Shown in pieces: positions 38,687 through 47,637 of a DNA stretch of 64,000 bases (position 1 is the first letter of the stretch; every line of letters starts with the position of its first letter). The notes under the pieces are model-generated. The model was given only the letters and a program-made list of their open reading frames with translations, was not told the DNA's origin and did no database searches. A program made the position numbers and the translations under genes. Location: assembly GCF_001685395.1 (NCBI RefSeq), contig NZ_CP014167.1, positions 687,501 to 751,500 on the forward strand, in the 5' to 3' direction. This DNA comes from Paenibacillus yonginensis (GTDB taxonomy: Bacteria > Bacillota > Bacilli > Paenibacillales > Paenibacillaceae).

Positions 38687-40153
38687 ATGCAGCAACATAC
38701 AGAATCAGAACAGCTGATGATACTTCACACTAACGATATCCACAGCCATTTCGGTGCAATGGTGCAGCTCTCCGAGATGATCGAAGCGGAGCGTCAGATT
38801 TGGCGGGACGATCTTCTGCTGCTGGACATCGGCGACCATATGGACCGGGCCGCAGTGGAAACGGAAGGCACGCTTGGCCAGGCCAATGTCGACGTGCTGA
38901 ATCTGACCGGGTATGATGCCGTGACCATCGGTAATAACGAAGGGCTTACTTTTACGCCAGAGCTGCTGGAGCAGGCTTATGCAGGGCTGCAGTGTCCCGT
39001 GGTTTGCTGCAATATCAAAGAGACTTCAACCGGGGCAGCGCCTGGGTGGATGAAAGAACATCATATTGTCGTGAAAGCGGGCTTTACCATCGGTTTAATC
39101 GGGGCCACCGCCGCTTTCTCCGAGTTCTACCGAATTCTGGGCTGGGAAGCTCTCGATCCCATTGAGTCCATACGATCGCAGGTTGAGCAGATCCGCGGTC
39201 AGGTCGATTTTGTAATCCTGATGTCCCATTTGGGACTGCGAATGGATGAGCAGCTGGCGGAGGAGGTCCGGGGAATCGATCTGATTTTGGGAGGACATTC
39301 CCATCATTTGCTGGAAGAACCTCTATATATTAAGGAAACTTGTCTGGCAGCAGCGGAGAAATACGGCCATTACCTGGGCAGAATCCTGATCGGGCGGAAC
39401 CCTGCAGGTCAAACCTCTGTGCAAGAGGGAGGGGTTCTGAAAGTGGATCCGCCTGCGGTTGGCCGGGAGGGCGAGAGGGAGCCGCTCAACAAGGTTGGTG
39501 AAGCCATCGCCATTCATGCCAGACATGCGGCCGAGCAGTTGAAGCGTACCGTAGCTATTACGCAGCAGGTTCTTCCGGTGCAGTACGACGGCGAGTCTCC
39601 TTTTGCCAATCTGCTGGCTCAATCCGTCCGCCGCTTCACAGGCAGCCAGATCGCGATCGTCAATTCAGGCCAGCTTCTGGGCGAGCTGCCGGATGGGGAA
39701 ATCTCCGAGGGGGTGCTCCATGCCTTATGCCCTTCGCCTATCAATCCCTGCCGTATGAAGCTGAAAGGGGCGTACATTCTCCAAAGCCTGGAGGAATCGC
39801 TGATTCCGGAGACAACAGCCAGGCCGATTTACGGATTCGGGTTCCGCGGCAAGGTGCTGGGGTCTCTGTGCGTCGATGGCATGGAGATTGAATACGATCC
39901 TTCCCGCGCCCCCTTTAGTCGAATAAGCAAGGCTACTATCGAGGGGGTTCCGATTGTCCCTGAAATCGAGTATGATGTAGGAACATTGGACATGTTCACC
40001 TTTGGCATAGGGTATAAATCCCTTTCGTTTGGTACAGAGAAGGTGTTTATCCTGCCCGAATTCTTAAGAGATCTGCTCCGCCTGGAACTGCAAACACCAG
40101 GGGCTGTCGAGCAGAGCTTATCATCCAGATGGCACAAGCAGCCTGAGCATTAA
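38687..40153 (+). CDS. Metallophosphoesterase / 5'-nucleotidase (YunD-like)
   Basis: 488 residues, UshA-like two-domain enzyme. The N-terminal calcineurin-type domain has LHTNDIHSHFG, DIGDHMDRA, TIGNNEG and LGGHSHHLLEE for two metals. The C-terminal 5'-nucleotidase domain (residues about 290-480) includes ANLLAQSVRRFTGSQIAIVN. There is no signal peptide, so it acts in the cytosol, like B. subtilis YunD. RBS AAAGGAGAG. Substrate probably a nucleotide or nucleotide-sugar; not determined. Confidence 0.88.
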   Translation: MQQHTESEQLMILHTNDIHSHFGAMVQLSEMIEAERQIWRDDLLLLDIGDHMDRAAVETEGTLGQANVDVLNLTGYDAVTIGNNEGLTFTPELLEQAYAGLQCPVVCCNIKETSTGAAPGWMKEHHIVVKAGFTIGLIGATAAFSEFYRILGWEALDPIESIRSQVEQIRGQVDFVILMSHLGLRMDEQLAEEVRGIDLILGGHSHHLLEEPLYIKETCLAAAEKYGHYLGRILIGRNPAGQTSVQEGGVLKVDPPAVGREGEREPLNKVGEAIAIHARHAAEQLKRTVAITQQVLPVQYDGESPFANLLAQSVRRFTGSQIAIVNSGQLLGELPDGEISEGVLHALCPSPINPCRMKLKGAYILQSLEESLIPETTARPIYGFGFRGKVLGSLCVDGMEIEYDPSRAPFSRISKATIEGVPIVPEIEYDVGTLDMFTFGIGYKSLSFGTEKVFILPEFLRDLLRLELQTPGAVEQSLSSRWHKQPEH

Positions 40154-40192
40154 TCGGCAAAATCATTAAATAAGATAAACCAGGAGGAAAAC

Positions 40193-41023
40193 ATGGATAT
40201 TATTGTTGCCATTATTTTAGGCATAGTCGAAGGGATTACGGAATTTATCCCGGTCTCTTCCACAGGACATATGATCCTGACATCAAGATTAATGGGGTAC
40301 GACGACCAATCCTCCGTGATGAATTCATTTGAAATTGTGATTCAGCTGGGGGCCATTCTGGCGATTGCCTGGGTCTACCGGTACCGGATTTTGAATTTGC
40401 TGGGCCTGCAGAAGGATAGCCAAACCTCCAGAGCAATCGGCAAACCGGCCGGGAAATTAAACCTGATCCACGTGCTGCTTGGCATCGTGCCGGCACTGGC
40501 TATCGGGTACATATTCAAGGATCATATCAAAAGTTTGTTCAGCGCTTCTACCGTGCTGTGGGCGCTTGTTGTCGGCGGCCTTTTTATGATCTTTGCGGAA
40601 TGGTATAACAAGCGGTTCGCCCGCGTTTCGGCTGAAGACATTGATCAAATCAGCTATACGCAAGCTTTTCTGATCGGGCTGTTCCAATGTATCTCCGTGC
40701 TCTGGCCCGGCTTCTCCCGCTCTGGCTCCACCATTTCGGGGGGCATGATCGCAGGGGTAAGCTACCGGGCATCGGCCGATTTCTCTTTCCTGATTGCGGT
40801 TCCGATCATGATTGCCGTTTCGGGATACGAGCTGCTGGATTCCTATAAGGATCTGAACTCGGACACGCTGCTGGCCTTTGCTATCGGCTTCGTCGTTTCG
40901 TTTATCGTTGCCTATCTGGTTGTGCTTGCTTTCTTGAAACTGATTCAAAAGGTTAAACTACGGCATTTCGCTTATTACCGTTTCGTGCTGGCCGCTTTAT
41001 TCTGGATCTTCATCATGAACTAA
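40193..41023 (+). CDS. uppP: Undecaprenyl-diphosphatase
   Basis: BacA/UppP recycles undecaprenyl pyrophosphate for wall synthesis and gives low-level bacitracin resistance. 276 residues, about eight membrane helices. Active-site motifs: EGITEFIPVSSTGHMIL near 13-30 and WPGFSRSGSTISGGMIAG near 170-190. AGGAGG precedes ATG 40193. Transcribed with the phosphoesterase upstream (39-bp gap) or alone. Confidence 0.95.
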   Translation: MDIIVAIILGIVEGITEFIPVSSTGHMILTSRLMGYDDQSSVMNSFEIVIQLGAILAIAWVYRYRILNLLGLQKDSQTSRAIGKPAGKLNLIHVLLGIVPALAIGYIFKDHIKSLFSASTVLWALVVGGLFMIFAEWYNKRFARVSAEDIDQISYTQAFLIGLFQCISVLWPGFSRSGSTISGGMIAGVSYRASADFSFLIAVPIMIAVSGYELLDSYKDLNSDTLLAFAIGFVVSFIVAYLVVLAFLKLIQKVKLRHFAYYRFVLAALFWIFIMN

Positions 41024-41097
41024 ACAGCCTGGTATTTATAACCTGAATAAGAGACCAAGCATCTCCAACATAACGTACAGATACGGAGTGGGGCACG

Positions 41098-42207
41098 TTG
41101 CGTTTACTTCCAGTTAAGTCGCTGCAGCCGGGAATGAGACTAGCTCAAAAGATTTACAATGACGATGGGCTGATCCTGCTGTCGGATGAGGTCGAGCTGA
41201 CGGCTTCTCTGATCAAAAGGCTTTCATCGCTGGGAATAGATTTTGTTTATATCTCGGATCCAAGAACCCAAGATATTCAGATTCCTGAGCTTATTTCGGC
41301 AGAAACGGAGCGGATGGCGATTCAGGAGCTCCGGACGAATTTTCTTAAAATTTCCAATCATTCATTAAAAGGCCTGGTTTATCCTTATTTGGGCAAAGCT
41401 TTTCTGAATGTGGTGGAGTCCATTATGAAGGACCTGGGCAGCAGGGATAACGTGCTGATCATGCTGGGAAATATTCATACGGCCGACCACACGCTGTTCC
41501 GTCATTCGCTAAATGTTTGTATCTACACGCTTATGTTGGGCAAGGCTTTTGGCTACAGCCAGCGGGAGCTGACCGTTTTGGGACTTGGGGCTGTTCTCCA
41601 CGATATCGGAAAAGTCAAAATTGACCCGGCGATTCTGCACAAGCCCGAGCGGCTTAGCCAGGTTGAATTTGAGGTGATGAAGCAGCATGCCGAAATCGGC
41701 TACAGGATGCTCAAGGATGAGCCGGGAATTCCGCTTCAGGCGGCGCACTGCGCTTATCAGCATCACGAGCGGATAGACGGCAGCGGTTATCCCCGCGGCT
41801 TGATGGGCAGCGACATCCATGAGTATGCCCAGTGGATCAGCATTGCGGACTCTTATGATGCGATGACTTCTCAGCGGGTTTATAACCAGGCGCTGCTGCC
41901 TCACCAGGCTGTAGAAATTTTATACGCAGGCTGCGGAACTTTATATGACAAACAAAAGCTGGAGATCTTCCGCGATCATGTTGCGATTTACCCGCTTGGC
42001 ATGACGGTCGTGCTGAATACCGGGGAAGTGGGCGTCGTATCGCGAATCCATCCTTTTGCTCCGCAGAGGCCCGTTGTTCGGGTGCTGTATGGTCCGGGGC
42101 ACGAGGAGCTGCAGACGCCTTATGAACTTGATCTGATGAAGAAGCTGAATCTTGTCATTACCGGCATCGATAATGAATCGGCCCTGCCCAAACTTGAACA
42201 GGTTTAA
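41098..42207 (+). CDS. HD-GYP-domain protein, second copy
   Basis: 369 residues. Same three-part layout as the 36724-37770 protein: N-terminal VKSLQPGMRLAQKIYND, HD-GYP core with HDIGKVKIDPAILHKPE, YQHHERIDGSGYPRGL, SIADSYDAMTSQRVY, and C-terminal MTVVLNTGEVGVVSRIHP. Predicted c-di-GMP phosphodiesterase with intact motifs. TTG 41098 with GGAGTGGGG upstream. A terminator follows. Confidence 0.88.
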   Translation: MRLLPVKSLQPGMRLAQKIYNDDGLILLSDEVELTASLIKRLSSLGIDFVYISDPRTQDIQIPELISAETERMAIQELRTNFLKISNHSLKGLVYPYLGKAFLNVVESIMKDLGSRDNVLIMLGNIHTADHTLFRHSLNVCIYTLMLGKAFGYSQRELTVLGLGAVLHDIGKVKIDPAILHKPERLSQVEFEVMKQHAEIGYRMLKDEPGIPLQAAHCAYQHHERIDGSGYPRGLMGSDIHEYAQWISIADSYDAMTSQRVYNQALLPHQAVEILYAGCGTLYDKQKLEIFRDHVAIYPLGMTVVLNTGEVGVVSRIHPFAPQRPVVRVLYGPGHEELQTPYELDLMKKLNLVITGIDNESALPKLEQV

Positions 42208-42213
42208 CTGGAG

Positions 42214-42247
42214 ACAGACTCGTCCATGCCGGACGGGTCTGTTTGTT
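42214..42247 (+). terminator. Terminator after the second HD-GYP gene
   Basis: Stem acagactcgtcc-atgcc-ggacgggtctgt, then ttgtt. Confidence 0.8.
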
Positions 42248-42371
42248 AATCCGGCATGGAATGTGCGGAGAAAAGGCATTTCATGGTATGATAGGACGTA
42301 TACAAAAAAACATCGGTCAAAGCTATTGCACAGCAATGATCAGGTTAATAATAGGATAAGGTGAGTAAATC

Positions 42372-43508
42372 ATGAATATGAGTAGCATTTCGCAAGGTGA
42401 ACCGCAGGCCATTTCTCCGGTCAATGATCCCTGGGATCCGATCCGGTCTCTGCGCAAATTCGGCCGGCACCGGCTGACCAGCGTGGAGATGACTGTCACT
42501 AACCTTTGTAATATGCGTTGCGAGCATTGTGCGGTCGGCGACAGTCTTGTGCTGAAGGAGCCCGAACAAATCCCGCTGGATCTGATGCTGAGAAGGCTGG
42601 AAGAGGTCGAGCATTTGGAGACCATCAGCATTACTGGAGGCGAACCTTCCTTCCGTTTGAAGACGGTGGAGGAGAAGATCATTCCTCTCCTGAAATATGC
42701 CAAAGAACGGGGAATTCGTTCCCAAATCAACTCCAACCTCACTTTGGACTACGGGCGGTATGAGAAATTGCTGCCTTATTTGGACGTTATGCATATTTCT
42801 TTCAATTACACGGATGTGAAGGACTTCCATGAGGTGGGCTTTGCGCGAAGCGGGCATCCGGTCAGCCTGGAGGCCGCTTCCAGGATGTATGACGCTATGA
42901 TTAACAATGCCTACAGATTAAGTCAGGACGGTATGTTTATTTCGGCGGAATCCATGATAAACTATCGTACACACCGGAAATTGCCGGAAATCCACCGGCT
43001 GATTCTGGAGATGGGCTGTAAGCGCCATGAAGTGCATCCGATGTATGCCGCCGATTTTGCAGAAGGTTTGCCGGTCTTGTCTTTGGAGGACATGCGGGCG
43101 GCGATTCATCAGCTGCTTGACGCGCGCGACCCTGAGGTTTGGATGCTGTTTGGCACCCTGCCGTTTTTTGCCTGCAGCTTTAATTCGGAGGATCAGGAGC
43201 TGGTGTCCCGGCTGCGGAAGGAAAAAAAGGTGACGGTTCGCAACGATCCGGACGGACGCAACCGGGTAAATGTAAATCTGTTTACCGGCGACGTCTTTGT
43301 GACCGATTTTGCGGCCATTCCTTCTTTCGGCAATATTGCGGATCAAAAGCTGGACGATATTTTCGAGCGCTGGCTGACCGAACATCCATTATCAGGAAGC
43401 GTGAACTGCTTCTGCGAGTCGGCCAATTGCTGCGGGCCTAATCTTCTGGTAGCAGACATGTATTATAAAGATACCGATTTCAAATCGCGCAAAGCGATTA
43501 CTTTATAG
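42372..43508 (+). CDS. yfkAB: Radical SAM/CxCxxxxC protein YfkAB
   Basis: 378 residues. The radical-SAM cluster motif CNMRCEHC (Cys46, Cys50, Cys53) sits in TVTNLCNMRCEHCAVGDS, followed by the GGE block (ISITGGEPSFRL). A second cysteine cluster CFCESANCC at 346-354 near the C-terminus is the CxCxxxxC signature of the YfkAB family. Uses SAM and a 4Fe-4S cluster for radical chemistry; substrate unknown. ATG 42372 with AAGGTGAG. The SUF system in this window would supply its clusters. Confidence 0.92.
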   Translation: MNMSSISQGEPQAISPVNDPWDPIRSLRKFGRHRLTSVEMTVTNLCNMRCEHCAVGDSLVLKEPEQIPLDLMLRRLEEVEHLETISITGGEPSFRLKTVEEKIIPLLKYAKERGIRSQINSNLTLDYGRYEKLLPYLDVMHISFNYTDVKDFHEVGFARSGHPVSLEAASRMYDAMINNAYRLSQDGMFISAESMINYRTHRKLPEIHRLILEMGCKRHEVHPMYAADFAEGLPVLSLEDMRAAIHQLLDARDPEVWMLFGTLPFFACSFNSEDQELVSRLRKEKKVTVRNDPDGRNRVNVNLFTGDVFVTDFAAIPSFGNIADQKLDDIFERWLTEHPLSGSVNCFCESANCCGPNLLVADMYYKDTDFKSRKAITL

Positions 43509-43524
43509 AAATGAGGCGTTGGTT

Positions 43525-44892
43525 TTGCCCAGTCACACGGAATTCGAAATAGGCAAACTTTTTTTGAATTTACTGCTCGTTTTTGTTCTGGTTTTTCTGA
43601 ACGGCGTATTTGTGGCCGCTGAATTTTCCCTGGTTAAAATGAGACAGTCCAGACTGACCCAGCTCGTGAGTGAAGGAAACCGGCGGGCCGGTTATGCCTT
43701 GAAGGTGAACCAAAGGCTGGACGCGTATTTGTCCGCAACCCAGCTGGGAATTACTTTGGCTTCCCTGGGTCTCGGCTGGGTGGGAGAGCCGGCGGTGTCC
43801 GAACTGCTGATTGAGCCGCTGATGCACCGGTTGGGAGTTACAGACAGTACCTTGATCAAAACGGTTTCGGTGGCTGTCGGATTTTTTGTGATCACCTTCC
43901 TGCATATCGTGCTCGGCGAACTGGCTCCAAAGTCGCTGGCCATCCAGAAGACGGAAGGCACTACGCTTTGGTTATCCGCGCCGCTAATGTATTTCTATAA
44001 GCTGTTTATGCCGGTGATCTGGCTGCTGAATACGGCAGCCAACGGCATCCTCAAGCTGATTGGCGTGGAGCCGGCCAGCGAGCTTGATGCGGCTCATTCG
44101 GAAGAGGAAATCCGCATTCTGATGAATCAAAGCGCCAAGAGCGGCGCTATCGACAAAGATGAAATGAAACTGATGGATAACATCTTTGATTTCTCGGATT
44201 TGCTGGCTCGTGAAATTATGCTTCCCCGTACGGATATGGACTGTCTGTATACCAACTTATCCTGGGAAGAAAATCTGAAAATTGTCGCGGAAACCAGGCA
44301 TTCCCGTTACCCGGTTGCCCGCGAGGATAAAGACCAGATTATCGGTTTTGTACATATAACGGACATGCTGCTGCCCGATCCCGGAAGAAACAAAAATCTG
44401 GAGGCGATCATTCGCCCGATTCTGAATGTACCGGAATCTATGGAGATCAGTCATGTGCTGCGCCTCATGCAGACCCGTCATTCCCAAATGACGCTCGTTG
44501 TCGATGAATATGGAGGAACGGCGGGGCTGCTGACGGCCGAAGAGATTTTAGAAGAAATCGTCGGCGATTTGCATGATGAATTCGAGGACGAACGTCCTGA
44601 GGTAGAAATTCTGAAGGATGGCGTCTATTCTGTCGATGGCCGGTTGCTCATCGAGGAAGTGAACGATCTTACGGGAACGGATATCGAAGACGAAGAAGTG
44701 GATTCCATTGGCGGCTGGCTGTTCAAAGAGCTCGAAGGCGCCCCGCTCAAAGGGAAGAAGATCGAGCACGACAATGTGGTGTTCGAAGTGGCGGAAGCCG
44801 CCAGACTGCGGATTACGCGCGTCAATATTTATCGTTTGGAGAAACCTGCCGAGGATCAGGAAGCCGGTTCCGGCTCTCTAGAAGAAACATAA
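43525..44892 (+). CDS. CNNM/CorC-family (hemolysin-like) transporter
   Basis: 455 residues from TTG 43525, 8 nt after GAGG; a TTG at 43519 is too close. DUF21 membrane domain with four helices (LLLVFVLVFLNGVFVAAEFSL, TQLGITLASLGLGWVG, HIVLGELAPKSLA), a CBS pair at about 215-335 (REIMLPRTDMDCLY, RHSQMTLVVDEYGGTAGLLT) and a C-terminal CorC_HlyC domain (DGVYSVDGRLLIEEVND). Members export or control Mg/Co ions or act in metal stress. An acidic tail ends the protein. Confidence 0.9.
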   Translation: MPSHTEFEIGKLFLNLLLVFVLVFLNGVFVAAEFSLVKMRQSRLTQLVSEGNRRAGYALKVNQRLDAYLSATQLGITLASLGLGWVGEPAVSELLIEPLMHRLGVTDSTLIKTVSVAVGFFVITFLHIVLGELAPKSLAIQKTEGTTLWLSAPLMYFYKLFMPVIWLLNTAANGILKLIGVEPASELDAAHSEEEIRILMNQSAKSGAIDKDEMKLMDNIFDFSDLLAREIMLPRTDMDCLYTNLSWEENLKIVAETRHSRYPVAREDKDQIIGFVHITDMLLPDPGRNKNLEAIIRPILNVPESMEISHVLRLMQTRHSQMTLVVDEYGGTAGLLTAEEILEEIVGDLHDEFEDERPEVEILKDGVYSVDGRLLIEEVNDLTGTDIEDEEVDSIGGWLFKELEGAPLKGKKIEHDNVVFEVAEAARLRITRVNIYRLEKPAEDQEAGSGSLEET

Positions 44893-44931
44893 GCTTTTAT
44901 CAGACCATGCATAGCATAGCTTTACTGACAA

Positions 44932-44976
44932 GAAACCCGGAAGGACCGCAGCTGCTGCGGCTTTCCGGGTTTTCTG
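44932..44976 (+). terminator. Terminator after the CNNM gene
   Basis: Stem agaaacccggaa / ttccgggttttct enclosing the inner stem ccgcag / ctgcgg. The stretch 44977-45148 holds no other gene; it should contain the cotJ promoter. Confidence 0.78.
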
Positions 44977-45148
44977 CATGTGCTGGGGAGGACCGGCTTA
45001 GAGGCCGCGGATTGAAATTTTTTGGGAATAATCAACCTGGTCGAGTTCATTTTCTAGGCGTTTGTCATATGTTAGGAGTAGGTGATCTGCGATTTAGGCT
45101 TATTTATGTCGGTCTGAATATGCAAAACAACCGAAGGAGGTTTAAATT

Positions 45149-45367
45149 TTGGAATTCTCTCAGGTGCGAGTGTTTCATCCCTTTGTTGGGCCATTTGATC
45201 CTTGTCCTCCAATCTTAACCAAAACCTTCCAGACGCCGCCGCAGTTGTTCATTCCTTTCCAGCCGCCAAATCTGCCGCAATTTAGTCCACAAGAAGCTTT
45301 GTTTAAAGGCACCTTGTGGCCGGCTCTTTACAGCCCTTACGAATCCAGATGGGGAAAGGGGCAATAA
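45149..45367 (+). CDS. cotJA: Spore coat protein CotJA
   Basis: 72 residues, Pro-rich (FDPCPPI, QPPNLPQF) with the CotJA-typical EALFKGTLWPALYSPYE. Needed for assembly of CotJC in the inner spore coat of Bacillus. TTG 45149 with CGAAGGAGG 8 nt upstream. First gene of cotJABC; 4 bp separate it from cotJB. Confidence 0.88.
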   Translation: MEFSQVRVFHPFVGPFDPCPPILTKTFQTPPQLFIPFQPPNLPQFSPQEALFKGTLWPALYSPYESRWGKGQ

Positions 45368-45371
45368 GCAG

Positions 45372-45641
45372 ATGGAACCGCAAAAACCTTGTGAGCCCGA
45401 GTTCTATGAGCTGCTGGAGCAGCTTCAGGCGCTTGATTTTGTGCTGGTGGAGCTAAATTTGTACCTCGACACCCACCCGGATGACCTGCAGGCCATCAAG
45501 CAATTTAATGTGCTGACCCAGGAACGTACGCAGCTGGCTAATGTCTTCCAGGAGAAATACGGACCGCTTCAAGGGTTCGGACGCGCCTACAGCCGTTATC
45601 CGTTTGAATGGCCGCAAGTACCGTGGCCGTGGCAGGTGTAA
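45372..45641 (+). CDS. cotJB: Spore coat protein CotJB
   Basis: 89 residues with the family pattern FYELLEQLQALDFVLVELNL and LDTHPDDLQAIKQFN, and a Trp/Pro-rich end (WPQVPWPWQV). Middle gene of the cotJ operon, which is made in the mother cell in Bacillus. Confidence 0.9.
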   Translation: MEPQKPCEPEFYELLEQLQALDFVLVELNLYLDTHPDDLQAIKQFNVLTQERTQLANVFQEKYGPLQGFGRAYSRYPFEWPQVPWPWQV

Positions 45642-45689
45642 AGCCTGCCTCTGCGGCCGGCTATTTTATTTTTAGGAGGGGTCGTTTGA

Positions 45690-46259
45690 ATGTGGGTTTA
45701 TGAGAAGAAACTGCAGTATCCGGTCCGGGTAAGCAAATGTGATCCCCGAATGGCGAAGCTGCTGCTTGAGCAGTACGGAGGAGCAGACGGAGAGTTAGCC
45801 GCAGCCTTGAGGTACCTGAACCAGCGTTATACAATTCCCGACAAAGTCATTGGACTGCTCAATGACATAGGAACTGAAGAATTTGCCCATCTGGAAATGA
45901 TTGCCACAATGGTATATAAGCTGACCAAAGATGCAACCGTCGAACAGCTGAAAGCAGCGGGACTTGATCCGCATTACGTCAATCACGACAGCGCTTTGTA
46001 TTATCAAAACGCGGCAGGTGTCCCTTGGACGGCTACTTACATTCAAGCCAAAGGGGACCCGATTGCGGACCTTTATGAAGATATCGCGGCGGAGGAGAAG
46101 GCCCGTGCTACATACCAATGGCTGATCGATATGACCGACGATGTCGACATCCAGGACGGCCTGAAGTTCCTGCGTGAGCGTGAAATCGTGCATTCCCTCC
46201 GCTTCAGGGAAGCGGTGGAGATATTGAAGGATGACCGGGGAGCGAAAAAGATTTTCTGA
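45690..46259 (+). CDS. cotJC: CotJC, manganese-catalase family coat protein
   Basis: 189 residues of the Mn-catalase fold: metal-binding Glu/His pairs lie in GADGELAAALRYLNQRY, GTEEFAHLEMIATMVY and the C-terminal REREIVHSLRFREAVE. Spore-coat enzyme presumed to destroy peroxide. TAGGAGGGG precedes ATG 45690. It is the third gene of cotJABC; the following terminator closes the unit. Confidence 0.92.
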   Translation: MWVYEKKLQYPVRVSKCDPRMAKLLLEQYGGADGELAAALRYLNQRYTIPDKVIGLLNDIGTEEFAHLEMIATMVYKLTKDATVEQLKAAGLDPHYVNHDSALYYQNAAGVPWTATYIQAKGDPIADLYEDIAAEEKARATYQWLIDMTDDVDIQDGLKFLREREIVHSLRFREAVEILKDDRGAKKIF

Positions 46260-46311
46260 TCTCTTGAGTAACGGGGCAATCGAAGGGTTGAAATCAAGAT
46301 TGGATTTTTTA

Positions 46312-46352
46312 AAAAAAGGGACGCTCCAAATCCGGAGTGGTCCCTTTGTTTC
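46312..46352. terminator. Bidirectional terminator cotJC / GGDEF gene
   Basis: Stem aaagggac / gtcccttt with an inner gctcc / ggag pair, A-run on the left and T-rich flank on the right. Confidence 0.8.
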
Positions 46353-46354
46353 GT

Positions 46355-47446
46355 TTACATGGCGATTTGATTTTTACCGGAGCGTTTGGCCTGATAGAGC
46401 AGGGAATCGGTCTCTTCAAACAGACTTTCCCGGGAAATACCACGGCTGTAGCTTTTTAGTCCTATGCTGACGGTTACCGCTTTCCCGCCAAGTTCTTTGA
46501 AGTCTGTAGAGGATATTTTGCTGCGAATGGCTTCCAGCATCGTGTAAGCTTCGTCCAGCTCTTTGCCGTAGAGAAGCAGGGCGAATTCCTCGCCCCCATA
46601 ACGGAAGGCCCGGTCGCCCGGCTCCAGATTCTCGCGGATGATCCTGGAGACATTAAGAAGAATAAGATCTCCGGCCCGGTGGCCGTATTGGTCGTTGACC
46701 ATTTTAAAATTATCGATGTCCAGCAGCGCCAGGTGAAAACCCTCGCCTTGATGCCCATGCTCTAGTGCGGTGTCAAAAAAATGCTGAAACGTGCTGTGAT
46801 TATAAAGTCCGGTTTGTGCGTCTTTCCTCGACTGCCTCATAATATGCCGTTTCTCTTTCTGGGCCAACTCCAGGTCCTTGACGAGCTCTCGTCCGCTGAT
46901 GATGATGATGGTTGAGACCAGGGTGCTTACAAACAAAAATAGAGGGACCGCAATCACATCATAACCTGTCAGAAATGTGCGGAACCAGGCATCCCCGTAA
47001 TACATTCCTAGGAATACGCCGGTTTGCAGAACGGAAGTAAACAGCGTCAAATCGATCCGGAAAAAAATCGTCGAAGCGATTATAGGCAGCAGCAGCAGCG
47101 CGGTAATGATCCGGATATCCATGTTCAAATGGATGATCTCCAAAGACAGGACTGCGCCTGCTCCAAATAAACTGAAAAAGGTGTATTTGGGTGCCCATTT
47201 GTGAATCATCTCCGCAATAACAACCGCCGTCCCCATCATGAGGGTAGGATACAATAAGATATCCATATAGAAGTCGCGAATTGTAATGTCGTAGGGTAAA
47301 AACCAGTAAGCAAACAGCTGAGCCGCATCGTGAAGGACAATGATAATCCAGTAGATCCTCAGAAACCAACGAATCCAGATGCTTTGTCTGTGCAGGGAGA
47401 GGGCGGATGGGGTAAAAAATTCGGACATGTTCAAGGGTTTCACCAC
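46355..47446 (-). CDS. Membrane GGDEF diguanylate cyclase
   Basis: 363 residues. Six or more membrane helices fill the first 190 residues, then the GGDEF domain: DAQTGLYNHSTFQHFF, LLDIDNFKMVNDQYGHRAGD and active-site GGEEF at 284-288. Makes c-di-GMP from GTP. No inhibitory RxxD is obvious. The annotated start is GTG 47446 with no ribosome site. A strong site (CAGGAGGG) serves ATG 47483 in another frame, suggesting a leader or a frameshift at the T6 run near 47415. An ATG at 47428 is an alternative start. Confidence 0.85.
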   Translation of the reverse strand: MVKPLNMSEFFTPSALSLHRQSIWIRWFLRIYWIIIVLHDAAQLFAYWFLPYDITIRDFYMDILLYPTLMMGTAVVIAEMIHKWAPKYTFFSLFGAGAVLSLEIIHLNMDIRIITALLLLPIIASTIFFRIDLTLFTSVLQTGVFLGMYYGDAWFRTFLTGYDVIAVPLFLFVSTLVSTIIIISGRELVKDLELAQKEKRHIMRQSRKDAQTGLYNHSTFQHFFDTALEHGHQGEGFHLALLDIDNFKMVNDQYGHRAGDLILLNVSRIIRENLEPGDRAFRYGGEEFALLLYGKELDEAYTMLEAIRSKISSTDFKELGGKAVTVSIGLKSYSRGISRESLFEETDSLLYQAKRSGKNQIAM

Positions 47447-47637
47447 ACAAATAGGATGTCGGACAAGCAGCTAACAGATTCATTGTAAATTAATCCCTCC
47501 TGCCTGCCAACAAGTTTTACGGCATTTTCGGATTCATGTCTTGTTTGCTAGACTCCAGGGTTTGCCTTTATGATAGAAGTCGAAGAAGAGAAATGAGAGA
47601 ATTCGGAGCACATCAGGGACTTACAGGAGGAACGGTT

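Noticed and set aside
44977..45148. SigE promoter before cotJA
   Set aside because: catatgtt-like sequence is present near 45066 but no matching -35 at the right distance could be fixed by eye.
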